Origin: Pelomonas sp047654805
Lineage (GTDB): Bacteria > Pseudomonadota > Gammaproteobacteria > Burkholderiales > Burkholderiaceae_C
Assembly (NCBI RefSeq): GCF_047654805.1
Contig: NZ_JASGIV010000001.1
Location: 1,984,001 to 2,048,000, forward strand
Direction: 5' to 3'
Length of the DNA stretch: 64,000 nucleotides
A program made the translations under genes and the position numbers. Below are positions 18,586 to 26,299 of this stretch, in pieces. The notes beneath the pieces are model-generated. The model worked only from the letters and a program-made list of their open reading frames with translations, was not told the DNA's origin and did not search any database. The first letter of the stretch is position 1. The number at the start of each line of letters is the position of its first letter.

Positions 18586-19127
18586 AAACGGCTGTCGTCG
18601 CCGCCGTATGGGCCAGCGCGACGCACAGCTTCTCCAAGTTCCCGCAGGCTGAGCTCGCCGTCATCGCAGGGCAGGGTGTTGCCGGCGACGCCCACTGCGG
18701 CGTGACGGTCAAGCACCGCTCGCGCGTCGCCAAGGACCCGACGCAGCCCAACCTGCGCCAGGTGCACCTGATCCAGAGCGAGCTCTTCGACGAGCTTGCG
18801 GCACAGGGCTTCGGCGTCGGGCCCGGCCAGTTGGGCGAGAACATCACGACCCGCGGCATTGACCTGCTGGCCCTGCCGTGCGACACGGAGCTGCGCATCG
18901 GCACCGACGTCGTGCTGCGCCTGACCGGGCTGCGCAATCCCTGCCCGCAGATCGAGAATTTCGAAACGGGACTGCTGAAGGCCGTCGTCGGCAAGGACGC
19001 GAGTGGCGAGGTCGTACGCAAGGCCGGCGTCATGAGCATCGTGCTGGCCGGAGGCACCGTGAAGCCGGGCGACGGCGTGGCGGTGGCCTTGCCCCCGCTC
19101 CCGCACGCCAGGCTGGAGCGCGTCTAG
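18582..19127 (+). CDS. MOSC domain protein
   Basis: A 181-residue single-domain MOSC protein. MOSC domains bind sulfur-carrying or molybdenum-cofactor ligands. Recognisable blocks are GDAHCGVTVKHRSRV, QVHLIQSELFDEL, GQLGENITTRGIDL and LRNPCPQIE, where the cysteine in NPCPQ is the conserved sulfur ligand. ATGA overlap with eda indicates cotranscription, although a metabolic link to the Entner-Doudoroff pathway is not obvious. It overlaps the convergent thioesterase by 4 bases. Confidence 0.9.
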   Translation: MKTAVVAAVWASATHSFSKFPQAELAVIAGQGVAGDAHCGVTVKHRSRVAKDPTQPNLRQVHLIQSELFDELAAQGFGVGPGQLGENITTRGIDLLALPCDTELRIGTDVVLRLTGLRNPCPQIENFETGLLKAVVGKDASGEVVRKAGVMSIVLAGGTVKPGDGVAVALPPLPHARLERV

Positions 19128-19669
19128 GCCGGCGGCAGGTCGAACAGCAGGCAAGTCGTCGACGCGTGCGCGTAGAGCTTGCCGTCGTGACCGACCAGCT
19201 CGGCCTCTGCAGTCGTCACTTGGCGACCGCGATGCACGACGTGGCCAATAGCGCGCACCAGCGGCACCTTGTCGTTGAGGCCCCGCACGAGGTTGACCTT
19301 GAACTCCAGCGTCGTGTAGCCGCGGCCCACGGGCAACGTCGTATGCACCGAGCAGCCCAGGGCCGAGTCCAGCAGCGTCGCGAACCAGCCCCCATGCACG
19401 CCGCCGAGCGGGTTGTAGTGCTTGAACTGCGGCCGGCCCTGGAAGGTCGCCATGCCGTCTTCAACCGAGATCAGCAGGAAGTCCAGCGTCTCGCTGATCG
19501 GCGGCCGCGGCGCGAGTCCGTCCAACATGGCCTGCATCTGCTGCAGGCCCGTCTTGCCCGCCAGCATGGCGCGCGAGGCCAGACCGGTTTCGAGTTGCTG
19601 ACGCGAGCGCAGCGCGGCCTCGTCGGCCAGCCACTGCGCGAGGATGTCGTCGGGAGAGGAGGAACTCAT
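19124..19669 (-). CDS. PaaI-type hotdog thioesterase
   Basis: A 181-residue protein with a C-terminal hotdog domain. HYNPLGGVHGGWFATLLDSALG is the PaaI/YigI active-site loop and helix, and GYTTLEFKVNLVRG follows. Such enzymes hydrolyse small acyl- or aryl-CoA esters in the cytoplasm. About 60 N-terminal residues are helical and outside the core fold. It is convergent with the MOSC gene and has no same-strand partner. Confidence 0.9.
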   Translation of the reverse strand: MSSSSPDDILAQWLADEAALRSRQQLETGLASRAMLAGKTGLQQMQAMLDGLAPRPPISETLDFLLISVEDGMATFQGRPQFKHYNPLGGVHGGWFATLLDSALGCSVHTTLPVGRGYTTLEFKVNLVRGLNDKVPLVRAIGHVVHRGRQVTTAEAELVGHDGKLYAHASTTCLLFDLPPA

Positions 19670-19736
19670 GATGCGGCTTCAAGCGGGGAAGCCGCGGATT
19701 CTGCGCAAACGCAGTACCCAGCGCTGTCGCGCGTGT

Positions 19737-20153
19737 TCACGCGGCCAGACGCTGCTCCATGGTGTCGGCTCGACGGGTGCGCGCGGTGCTCCTGAGTGCA
19801 TCCAGCACCGGCCCCTGCCACGGCAGCAAATAGACCAGCGTCGCCAGCGCGGCGCGCCGGCGCGATGACAGCAGCGGCCGGCCGCTCTCATCCAGCAGCA
19901 GCACGTTGGAGCGCACATTGAGGGGATCGGCCTGCACGACGGTGCCTTCGGCCATCTCGACCCAGTCCCACTCCACCCACGCACAAGCGTCGGCGTAGCA
20001 GCGCTCCCAGCGCGTCGATCCGCCCACGCGGCGTTCGCCGCCGTGCGGACGGTGCGTATGAGTCCGGGCGTGCTGCACGTCCCGGGCCGCGCTGGACAGG
20101 GCGGCCGCGGGCCAGCAAACGCTGCCTTCCGGCAACTGGATCAAGGTGGACAT
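19737..20153 (-). CDS. Orphan protein divergent from luxR-type gene
   Basis: A 138-residue protein I do not recognise. It has a histidine-rich stretch HARTHTHRPHGGE near residue 28, an aromatic/acidic segment ACAWVEWDWVEMAEG, and a helical C-terminal half (ALATLVYLLPWQGPVLDAL). No signal peptide is convincing. ATG at 20153 has AGGAG six bases upstream, so TTG at 20159 was set aside. A LuxR-type box lies 68 bp upstream of the start, matching the 67 bp spacing seen on the other side of the regulator, so it is probably a target of that regulator. Confidence 0.65.
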   Translation of the reverse strand: MSTLIQLPEGSVCWPAAALSSAARDVQHARTHTHRPHGGERRVGGSTRWERCYADACAWVEWDWVEMAEGTVVQADPLNVRSNVLLLDESGRPLLSSRRRAALATLVYLLPWQGPVLDALRSTARTRRADTMEQRLAA

Positions 20154-20221
20154 GGACAACTCCTCTCTGGCGTGTGTTTCGAACGGGAGTGCAGTCTCTG
20201 GTCAGCGCGGGGGGCGGAACA

Positions 20222-20241
20222 AGCTGGCAGACTTGGCAGGT
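20222..20241. promoter_or_regulatory. LuxR-type box A
   Basis: AGCTGGCAGACTTGGCAGGT fits NNCT-N12-AGNN, the general lux/las/rhl box, and is identical to box B at 16 of 20 positions. It sits in the divergent gap, 68 bp before the start of the 19737-20153 gene and immediately before the first candidate ATG of the regulator, so it may control either or both. Confidence 0.6.
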
Positions 20242-20970
20242 ATGGGCAAGCCCGAAATGAACTACCAGCAACTCATCGATGTCGGGCTGAGCGAAGACTT
20301 CGAGAGCTTCGAGCGCCGTCTCGTCGCGACGGCCCAGGCCATGGGCTTTCCGATCATCTCGGGCGTACTGATGCGCGGTCTGCTGCAGGACACGAACGTG
20401 CAGATCACGTCGTTGGGCAATACGCCGGACGCCTATGTACAGGCTGCCAAGGACCTCAGCGACACGCGCCGGGATCCCGTCATGACGAGTCTGATGACGC
20501 AGTCAGTCCCCGTTCTTTACAACCAGCAGACTTACGTCGCTGCTGGTGTGGGCGAGCTGTGGGAGATGCAGGCCCCGTATGGATACAAGACCGGCATCGC
20601 GGTCAAGCTGCATCTGCCTGGCGACAAGCATTTCTTGCTCGGCGTGGATCGTGAAGAAGCCTTGCCCGACCCTGGCGCACAGTTGATGCAGATGGTTGGC
20701 GGGCTGCAACTGCTCGCAGCCCATGCACTCACTGCAGCAGACCGGCTGCTGAGCCCCAAGCTCAACAAGGACGATCTGCCGAAGCTGACCAAGCGAGAAC
20801 TGGACGTGCTGAGCTGGACAGCCCAAGGCAAGACGGCCTGGGAGGTCAGCGTCATCCTGAGCATGAGCGAGAAGACCGTGAACTTCCATCTAGGCAATGC
20901 GATGCGCAAGCTGGAAGTCACGTCCAAACACCAGGCGGTGCTCAAATGTGTGGCAGCGGGCGTGCTGTAG
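20242..20970 (+). CDS. LuxR-family regulator with autoinducer-binding domain
   Basis: About 242 residues. The N-terminal autoinducer-binding domain spans roughly residues 10-165. The C-terminal LuxR helix-turn-helix spans about 175-242 (LTKRELDVLSWTAQGKTAWEVSVILSMSEKTVNFHL). The Asp-Pro pair that contacts acyl-homoserine lactones is present (RRDPV), as is the conserved glycine in YGYKTG. The usual pocket tryptophans appear to be replaced, so the ligand could be unusual or absent. No luxI synthase is in the window, making it a LuxR solo here. Start at 20242 or 20257; both leave the domain whole. Confidence 0.9.
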   Translation: MGKPEMNYQQLIDVGLSEDFESFERRLVATAQAMGFPIISGVLMRGLLQDTNVQITSLGNTPDAYVQAAKDLSDTRRDPVMTSLMTQSVPVLYNQQTYVAAGVGELWEMQAPYGYKTGIAVKLHLPGDKHFLLGVDREEALPDPGAQLMQMVGGLQLLAAHALTAADRLLSPKLNKDDLPKLTKRELDVLSWTAQGKTAWEVSVILSMSEKTVNFHLGNAMRKLEVTSKHQAVLKCVAAGVL

Positions 20971-20978
20971 GCGCAGAA

Positions 20979-20998
20979 ACCTGGAAGACTTGCTAGGT
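20979..20998. promoter_or_regulatory. LuxR-type box B
   Basis: ACCTGGAAGACTTGCTAGGT fits NNCT-N12-AGNN. Its outer arms extend to AAACCT/AGGTTT (20977-21000). It lies 8 bp after the regulator stop codon and 67 bp before the micro-ORF start, a normal distance for a LuxR-activated promoter. It matches box A at 16 of 20 positions. Confidence 0.65.
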
Positions 20999-21065
20999 TT
21001 CTAGGGGGGTGAAAACAGGGACAGTCCGGGTAAGCGAATTTCTTGCCCATCCCACAGGAGCCTTC

Positions 21066-21122
21066 ATGTACCTCATCGACCTGATCTGCGAAGTCCTCGG
21101 CCTGCCCCGTCTCGGCGGCTGA
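21066..21122 (+). CDS. 18-codon micro-ORF downstream of LuxR box
   Basis: Encodes MYLIDLICEVLGLPRLGG. The ATG is preceded by ACAGGAGCCTTC, a strong ribosome site. The first 12 residues are hydrophobic with acidic D5 and E9 and a cysteine at position 8; the tail is PRLGG. It could be a secreted or membrane peptide, a signalling peptide or a translated leader for the gene 17 bp downstream. Nothing in the sequence chooses between these. Evidence that it is translated rests on the ribosome site and its position between a LuxR box and the next gene. Confidence 0.5.
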   Translation: MYLIDLICEVLGLPRLGG

Positions 21123-21139
21123 CCAGCAAGACAGCCTCA

Positions 21140-21520
21140 TTGGCCGAGATGTACGCGGCGATGACGGATTGCGAAGGTGACCAGCTCCAGATCACGAGCT
21201 CCGCACCGACGCTCCATCACTCAAAGCCCCACGCTTCGGCCCCGACCCCGACTGCAGTGCTCATCAGCGCAGGCATCGTGTCCATTTCCGCTGAAACCTA
21301 CGCCCGACTGTTGAGCCTCGCCGATCAGGCGCCGCTCGAATGCCTGACGTTGACGCCGCGCACGCTCGCGCGAGCGAAGACGCTGGGCTACAACCGGATC
21401 GGCCAGATCCGCGGCACGCCGACGAACCGGCTGCTGGCCGACCTGGGCGAGGAACGTGCGGACGAGCTCAAGCGAGCTCTCTACGACTTCGGCATGCGCC
21501 AGCAGCCCGGCATCGATTGA
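21140..21520 (+). CDS. Protein with RNA-polymerase alpha-CTD-like domain
   Basis: A 126-residue protein. The C-terminal 60 residues (ECLTLTPRTLARAKTLGYN, then IGQIRG...LGEERADELKRAL) follow the helix pattern of the RpoA C-terminal domain, a helix-hairpin fold that binds DNA and activators. The N-terminal half is low-complexity and proline/alanine rich, like a linker. No alpha N-terminal domain is present. It follows the micro-ORF by 17 bp and ends at a terminator, so the two probably form one LuxR-controlled unit. A start further in (for example near 21262) is possible. The alpha-CTD resemblance is my reading and needs a profile search. Confidence 0.65.
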   Translation: MAEMYAAMTDCEGDQLQITSSAPTLHHSKPHASAPTPTAVLISAGIVSISAETYARLLSLADQAPLECLTLTPRTLARAKTLGYNRIGQIRGTPTNRLLADLGEERADELKRALYDFGMRQQPGID

Positions 21521-21549
21521 TGTCCTGAGTCAACGCTTTCATTTCCGCA

Positions 21550-21582
21550 AGCCCGGGTCGCACTAGCGGCCCGGGCTTTTTT
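21550..21582 (+). terminator. Rho-independent terminator
   Basis: AGCCCGGG (21550-21557) pairs perfectly with CCCGGGCT (21570-21577) around a 12-base loop and is followed by TTTTTT. It ends the micro-ORF/alpha-CTD-like unit. Confidence 0.9.
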
Positions 21583-21613
21583 CCGGACGCACAGCCGTGC
21601 GAGCATGCGCTCC

Positions 21614-22261
21614 ATGCAAGATCGCGACATTCCCCTGGACGCCTGGCCGCGCCGCGCCGCGCTGGAGCATTTCCGCCGCATGGCCCAACCGGCTTTCAGT
21701 GTCACCGTGCCGGTGGACGTGAGTGGCCTGCGCGAGCGGGCCGCCCGCCATGGGGCCACTCCCTGGCTGGCCTACCACCACGCGGCGCTGGAAGCGGCCA
21801 ACGGCATCGAGGCCATGCACCAGACCCTCGCTGCCGACGGTGGCGGCGTGCGGGAGTTCGCCGTCATCCACGCCAGCACGACGGTACTGCGCGATGACGG
21901 CAGCTTCGGCTTCGTCACATTGCCGCGCGAGCCCTCGCTGGCCGAGTTCGCCGCGCGCGCCAAGCCGAACGTCGAGCGCGTGCGCCGCGCCAGCGGCGAC
22001 CTTTTCGCTGCCGACGACCCGGGGGATGTGCGCGAGGAGACGCTGGTCCACATGACGGCCTTGCCATGGCTGGCCTTCACGGCCTTCACGCATGCGCGCG
22101 GCCTGGGCGACGACCGCCCCAAGGTGGCGTTCGGCCGCTTCACCGAGCAGGGCGGCAGGCTGCTGATGCCGGTCGCCGTCGACGTTCACCACGCGCTTTG
22201 CGACGGCGTGCACGTGGGACGCTTCTTCGAACGGCTGCAGGCACGGCTGGACGCCATCTAG
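21614..22261 (+). CDS. CatA-like chloramphenicol acetyltransferase family protein
   Basis: About 215 residues of the type A CAT fold. The catalytic motif VDVHHALCDGVHVGRFFERLQ contains the HHxxxDG signature near residue 195. Family members acetylate chloramphenicol or other small hydroxyl acceptors with acetyl-CoA as trimers. Chromosomal copies such as this are often not resistance genes. The start was taken at the second methionine (MQDRD); MRSM at 21605 is the alternative. It stands alone between two intergenic gaps. Confidence 0.85.
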   Translation: MQDRDIPLDAWPRRAALEHFRRMAQPAFSVTVPVDVSGLRERAARHGATPWLAYHHAALEAANGIEAMHQTLAADGGGVREFAVIHASTTVLRDDGSFGFVTLPREPSLAEFAARAKPNVERVRRASGDLFAADDPGDVREETLVHMTALPWLAFTAFTHARGLGDDRPKVAFGRFTEQGGRLLMPVAVDVHHALCDGVHVGRFFERLQARLDAI

Positions 22262-22366
22262 CCGCGGAACCCGGGAGTCGCCATCCTCCGTCCTTCTGGG
22301 GATGGCGGGCGGGCCGGCCGATGCAAGACTGCCCGCATCCCAGCCCCTTCCCGGAAGGCGCCCCTC

Positions 22367-24088
22367 ATGAACCCACCGCGTCAGCTGGTGCTGCTGTGCG
22401 ACGGCACCAACAACAACCTCAGCGGCCGCCATTCAGACACCCACGTGGTGCTGCTGGCGGAGCTGCTGCGGCTCTATCCGGCCCCCAACCGGCTCGTCTA
22501 CTACGACCCGGGCGTCGGCAACCCGGGCCAGTTGCCGGGCACGACCTTCGCGGACAAGGCGCGCCGTGCACTTGACCGTGTCGACGGGCTGGCCTTCGGA
22601 CGCGGCCTGTACGACAACGTCGCCGAGGGCTACCAGTTCCTGATGACGCATTGGGAGCCAGGCGACGAGATCTTCGTGTTCGGCTTCTCGCGCGGCGCCT
22701 TCACGGCGCGCTCCATCGCCGGCCTCGTCAACGCCTTCGGCATCATTGAGAGCCAGCAGGACACGCTGGTATCCAGCCTCGTCGCCACGTACTTCTCGCG
22801 GCAGTCGCCGGAACGCAAGGCCATCGCCGAACAGGCCGCGCGCCTGTTCGGCCAGGGCAGCCGGCCGGCCGAGTGGCCGGTGGTGCACTTCGTCGGAGTC
22901 TGGGATACGGTGGCCAGCGTCGGCCTGCCACCCTTCGGCCTGAAGATCACGGCCAAGCCGGACCTCGCGGGGAAGCACTTCCGGCACGTGCGCCAGGCCC
23001 TTGCGCTGGACGAGCAACGGGCGCAGTTCCTGCCACGCGCCTACGCGCAGAACGACGGCTCGTTCTCGATGGCGAACCACCAACCCGGCGACATCAAGCA
23101 ATGCTGGTTCCGGGGCTCGCATTGCGATGTCGGTGGCGGCAACGTCTACCCCTACAGCGAGATGTCCCGTGCGCCGTTCGCCTGGCTGGTGGCAGAGGCC
23201 CTGCAGTGCGGGCTGAGCATGCCGGCACCGGCAGGACAGCCGCCGATCGTCAGCGAGGCCGACGTCTTCCATGTGATGCCGCAGCTGGACCCGCCGACGC
23301 CGGCGCGCCTGGCCGCCCGCATCAACAGCGAAACCTACGTCACGCCGCTTTGGGCACTGACCGGCCTCAAGGTGCGAGACACCGCCCACGCAGTGGTCGA
23401 CGGCGAGCAGGCGGTGCCGGTGAGGATGCAGGCACACCCAACAGTCGCGCTGTGGAAGCACGCCTTCCCCGAAGCCACGGCCTGGTCGGAACGCCGCGGC
23501 CCGGGTGCCTGGGCCAAGCTGCTGCTGGCGCTGGCGACGATGGCCGCACTGGTGCTGCTGATGGGCTGGGCACTGCTCGAACCTCGCGGGCTGCTGCCGT
23601 CGACGGAGCGGGTGCGCGAGATCCTGGACGCCAACCGGAGCTTCCAGTCCTGGCAGTTGAGCCTGGCATCCATGGGCGAATGGGCGCTGCAGGCGACGCG
23701 CTTTGCGCGGCCAGGCCATGCGCTGTTCCTGGACACGGTGCTGATCGCGGCGTATGCCTGGGTGCTGTCCTTCTGGGTCTGCCGCGCCTTCGCGCGCCAT
23801 GCCAACCTGATCGACGTCGGCATGACCCCGCCGGGCTGGCTCAACCGCGCCGGCTGGGCCCTACCCATCGCGGTCGGTGCCGACCTGGTCGAGAACGCCG
23901 CCTCGTGGGTGGCGCTCATGGCCATTGACGGGGGCAACGCCGAATGGTGGGCCTGGGGGCCGCGTGTGGCGCTGTTCTGCGCCAGTGCCGTCAAATGGGG
24001 CGCGCTGGCGAGCGTGGCGGGCCTGATCCTGTCGTCGTTCCTGCGCCGGCGGCTTCAGCCGTCGATGGTAACGATCACGGGCGCGTGA
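22367..24088 (+). CDS. DUF2235 alpha/beta-hydrolase with C-terminal membrane region
   Basis: A 573-residue protein. LVLLCDGTNNN at the N-terminus and the nucleophile elbow FGFSRGAFTARS (about residues 104-115) identify DUF2235, the fold of some type VI secretion phospholipase effectors (Tle). The catalytic histidine region SHCDVGGGN is present. Residues about 380-560 contain three or four membrane segments, unlike secreted effectors. No VgrG, PAAR or immunity gene is adjacent. It overlaps the convergent exonuclease gene by 34 bp. Confidence 0.85.
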   Translation: MNPPRQLVLLCDGTNNNLSGRHSDTHVVLLAELLRLYPAPNRLVYYDPGVGNPGQLPGTTFADKARRALDRVDGLAFGRGLYDNVAEGYQFLMTHWEPGDEIFVFGFSRGAFTARSIAGLVNAFGIIESQQDTLVSSLVATYFSRQSPERKAIAEQAARLFGQGSRPAEWPVVHFVGVWDTVASVGLPPFGLKITAKPDLAGKHFRHVRQALALDEQRAQFLPRAYAQNDGSFSMANHQPGDIKQCWFRGSHCDVGGGNVYPYSEMSRAPFAWLVAEALQCGLSMPAPAGQPPIVSEADVFHVMPQLDPPTPARLAARINSETYVTPLWALTGLKVRDTAHAVVDGEQAVPVRMQAHPTVALWKHAFPEATAWSERRGPGAWAKLLLALATMAALVLLMGWALLEPRGLLPSTERVREILDANRSFQSWQLSLASMGEWALQATRFARPGHALFLDTVLIAAYAWVLSFWVCRAFARHANLIDVGMTPPGWLNRAGWALPIAVGADLVENAASWVALMAIDGGNAEWWAWGPRVALFCASAVKWGALASVAGLILSSFLRRRLQPSMVTITGA

Positions 24089-24825
24089 TCGCTGGGGCGC
24101 TCGTTCTTGCGCGGCAGCTTGTCGATCTCGCAGGCCGTCACGCGGCCCTTCAATGCCGCACTGACGAGGATGTGGTCGATGCGCAAGCCCTGGTTCTTGC
24201 GGAAGGCCAGGTTGCGGTAGTCCCACCAGCTCCAGCTCTTGGGCGGCTGCTCGAAAAGGCGGAAGGCGTCAGTCAGGCCCAACTGGATGAGCTGCTGGAA
24301 ATGCTCGCGCTCCTCGGGCGTGCAATGGATCTGGCCGGCCCAGGCAACGGGGTCGTAGACATCCCTGTCTTCGGGAGCAATGTTGAAGTCGCCCATCAGC
24401 ACCAGTTCCTGGTGTTGCTTCATCTCCTCGGCCAGCCAGCCGCGCAGGCCGTTGAGCCAGTTCATCTTGTAGACGAACTTCTCGCTGTCCGGTGCCTGGC
24501 CATTGGGGAAGTAGCCGCCGATGACGCGCACGCCGCCCACCGTGCCGGCGATGACGCGGGCCTGCTCGTCGGCAAAGCCGGTGATGTTCTTGACGATGTC
24601 CGTTGCCGGTTCGCGGCTGATCAACGCGACGCCGTTATAGGTCTTCTGGCCGAACCACTGCACCTGCCAGCCGGCGGCACCGATCTCTGCAGTGGGGAAC
24701 TTGTCGTCGGTGAGCTTGGTCTCCTGCAGCACCAGTGCGTCGACGGGATGGGCGGCCAGCCAGTCCAGCACCTGGGGTAGACGGATGGACAGGGAATTGA
24801 CGTTCCAGGTGGCGAATTTCTTCAT
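24055..24825 (-). CDS. xth: Exodeoxyribonuclease III
   Basis: A 256-residue AP endonuclease/3' exonuclease of base-excision repair. The family signatures are all visible: ATWNVNSLSIRL, LVLQETKLTD, NGVALISR, VLMGDFNIAPED and the final SDHAPVIV histidine. Length is normal. Its last 34 bases overlap the 3' end of the DUF2235 gene on the other strand. The upstream 300 bp carries no gene. Confidence 0.97.
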   Translation of the reverse strand: MKKFATWNVNSLSIRLPQVLDWLAAHPVDALVLQETKLTDDKFPTAEIGAAGWQVQWFGQKTYNGVALISREPATDIVKNITGFADEQARVIAGTVGGVRVIGGYFPNGQAPDSEKFVYKMNWLNGLRGWLAEEMKQHQELVLMGDFNIAPEDRDVYDPVAWAGQIHCTPEEREHFQQLIQLGLTDAFRLFEQPPKSWSWWDYRNLAFRKNQGLRIDHILVSAALKGRVTACEIDKLPRKNERPSDHAPVIVTIDG

Positions 24826-25121
24826 TCTTCTAACCCATTGATTTAATTGACAAATTTGACGTCAATTTCTTCTGATTCTCTCGTAGCTACCTGTCTGCCT
24901 TCCAGCATTCTGGGCGCTGGAACGGTGACTTCCCTGGTAGCTAGCTCTTGACTTCCCATCGTATCCATTCATTGGCTCAGCCCTGTCAGCCACGGCAATT
25001 CGTGGGTAGCGTCAAGGTGCGTGACAAGGCGGAGTTGACAGCTCGTGATGCGCCGACCGCAAGCACGGCCAGCGCCATGTGCGCACTCGGAATCAAGGAT
25101 TTAGCGCCTTGAGCATTGCGG
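24826..25121. other. Intergenic region leading into insertion-sequence debris
   Basis: The first 70 bp upstream of xth are AT-rich (TTGATTTAATTGACAAATTTGACGTC) and probably hold its promoter. The remainder has no credible ORF and merges into the IS66 remnant. Confidence 0.4.
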
Positions 25122-25283
25122 GCAGGCAAGCGCGCCGCGGCCATCATGAGCCTGCTGCACTCGACACGCATCAACGGGCACGATCCCTACGCCTACTTCA
25201 AGGATGCGCTGGATCGGCTGCCCACCCACCCGGCCAGCCGCATCGACGAGCTGCTGCCGCATCGCTGGCCACCATTGCCCTGA
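25122..25283 (+). pseudogene. C-terminal remnant of IS66-family transposase (TnpC)
   Basis: The frame ending at 25283 reads RAAAIMSLLHSTRINGHDP and then AYFKDALDRLPTHPASRIDE, the very end of IS66 TnpC transposases, which close with a DELLPHRW motif also present here. About 50 residues of an enzyme normally near 500 remain, so it cannot be active. No IS66 inverted repeat or tnpA/tnpB is visible. It marks an old insertion at the edge of the accessory island. Confidence 0.8.
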
Positions 25284-25598
25284 GATCCGGTAGCAGCCAG
25301 CCTATTGACAGACACAAACCCTCTGGACGCCCCTTCCGGAAGTATCACGGGCGGCTAGGTCCGGGTCGGGCTTCCATGAACCTTGCCGCGGCAAGCATTG
25401 CTGCACGCATGCAGCTTGTTGTGCCTCGTCGGAAGGTCTCAGGGCGATCATGAGCACGGCAAAGGCAACAACCAAGGCTGCCAGCAACCACCGTTGCAGC
25501 GCCGAAGCCTTCAGCCCACCGGACAAGGCACTTCTCCCATAGCGAGACAGTATGGCCGATGGATCCGCTCCAGCGCATTGGCTACTTGTTGGTCAAGG

Positions 25599-25658
25599 AT
25601 GTTCAAGGCCCCGAAGGGCAAGCACGTCAGCGTCGAAGACATGAACCCCTGGCGTTGA
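25599..25658 (+). pseudogene. Possible remnant of antitoxin gene 5' of the PIN toxin
   Basis: A short reading frame (MFKAPKGKHVSVEDMNPWR) ends 3 bp before the PIN gene start. Its SVEDMN pattern resembles the C-terminal tail of small VapB/AbrB-like antitoxins. No longer antitoxin-like sequence exists upstream, so an antitoxin gene may have lost its 5' part, possibly with the IS66 event. This is inference from position. Confidence 0.3.
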
Positions 25659-25661
25659 GCG

Positions 25662-26066
25662 ATGCCGGCGCTCGACACCAACGTCCTGGTGCGGTATCTC
25701 GTCGGGGATAACGCGGCCCAGCTCGCGGCGGCGAGGCGGCTCATCAGGCGCTGTGTGGGCGAAGGCGTGACGCTGTTCGTGCCCGTCACCGTAGTCCTTG
25801 AGCTCGAGTGGGTCTTGCGGTCCAACTTCGGCTTTGTGAAGGACGACGTACTCCTGACGCTGTCCAGTCTTTTCTCGGCAGCCGAGCTCACTTTCGAGTC
25901 GGAGCGTGCGCTCGAGGTCGCGCTGCAGCTTTTCCGCGAGGGCTCGGCCGACTTCGCTGACTGTCTGCACGTCGCCTTGGCCACCCAGGCAGGCGAGCAG
26001 CCGCTGTGGACCTTCGACAAAGGCGCCGCCAAGGTGAGCGGTGCACAGTTGCTGGCGAAAGCATGA
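25662..26066 (+). CDS. PIN-domain ribonuclease toxin (VapC-like)
   Basis: A 134-residue PIN-domain protein. The acidic metal-binding residues expected of a PIN ribonuclease are visible: D5 in ALDTNVLVRYL, E47 in VVLELEW, D97/D100 in GSADFADCLHVA and D119 in WTFDKGA. VapC toxins cleave tRNA or rRNA when freed from antitoxin. Only a possible antitoxin fragment precedes it, so its present control is unclear. Length is typical. Confidence 0.88.
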   Translation: MPALDTNVLVRYLVGDNAAQLAAARRLIRRCVGEGVTLFVPVTVVLELEWVLRSNFGFVKDDVLLTLSSLFSAAELTFESERALEVALQLFREGSADFADCLHVALATQAGEQPLWTFDKGAAKVSGAQLLAKA

Positions 26067-26253
26067 ACTCTGTCGAACGAGCGAAACCACAGTACCCCCA
26101 GCGCCCGTGCTGACGCTCGCGTCGGACCGGTTATGGCCGAGTTCGGGGTGATCTTGGTTTCGAAGCCAAAACTGACGCTTCAAACTTGGTGCAGACCCTG
26201 GATTCACATCTCGTTGCCACGTTTGTGCCAATCATCAACCCACCTCTTGATAG

Positions 26254-26299
26254 GTTGCGACTGAATCGATAAAGTTGCAACGCAATGGCAGGTCGCAAC
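26254..26299. promoter_or_regulatory. Inverted-repeat operator at the start of the winged-helix gene
   Basis: GTTGCGAC at 26254-26261 is the exact reverse complement of GTCGCAAC at 26292-26299. Between them lies the self-complementary GTTGCAAC at 26274-26281. The three sites are spaced 20 and 18 bp apart across the promoter and start codon of the 26285 gene, as expected for autorepression by a dimeric antitoxin of AbiEi type. Confidence 0.6.

Noticed and set aside
25383..25658. 91-residue ORF reading into the putative antitoxin tail
   Set aside because: Only the last 19 codons look like antitoxin; the upstream part is Cys/Gln/Arg-rich shadow.
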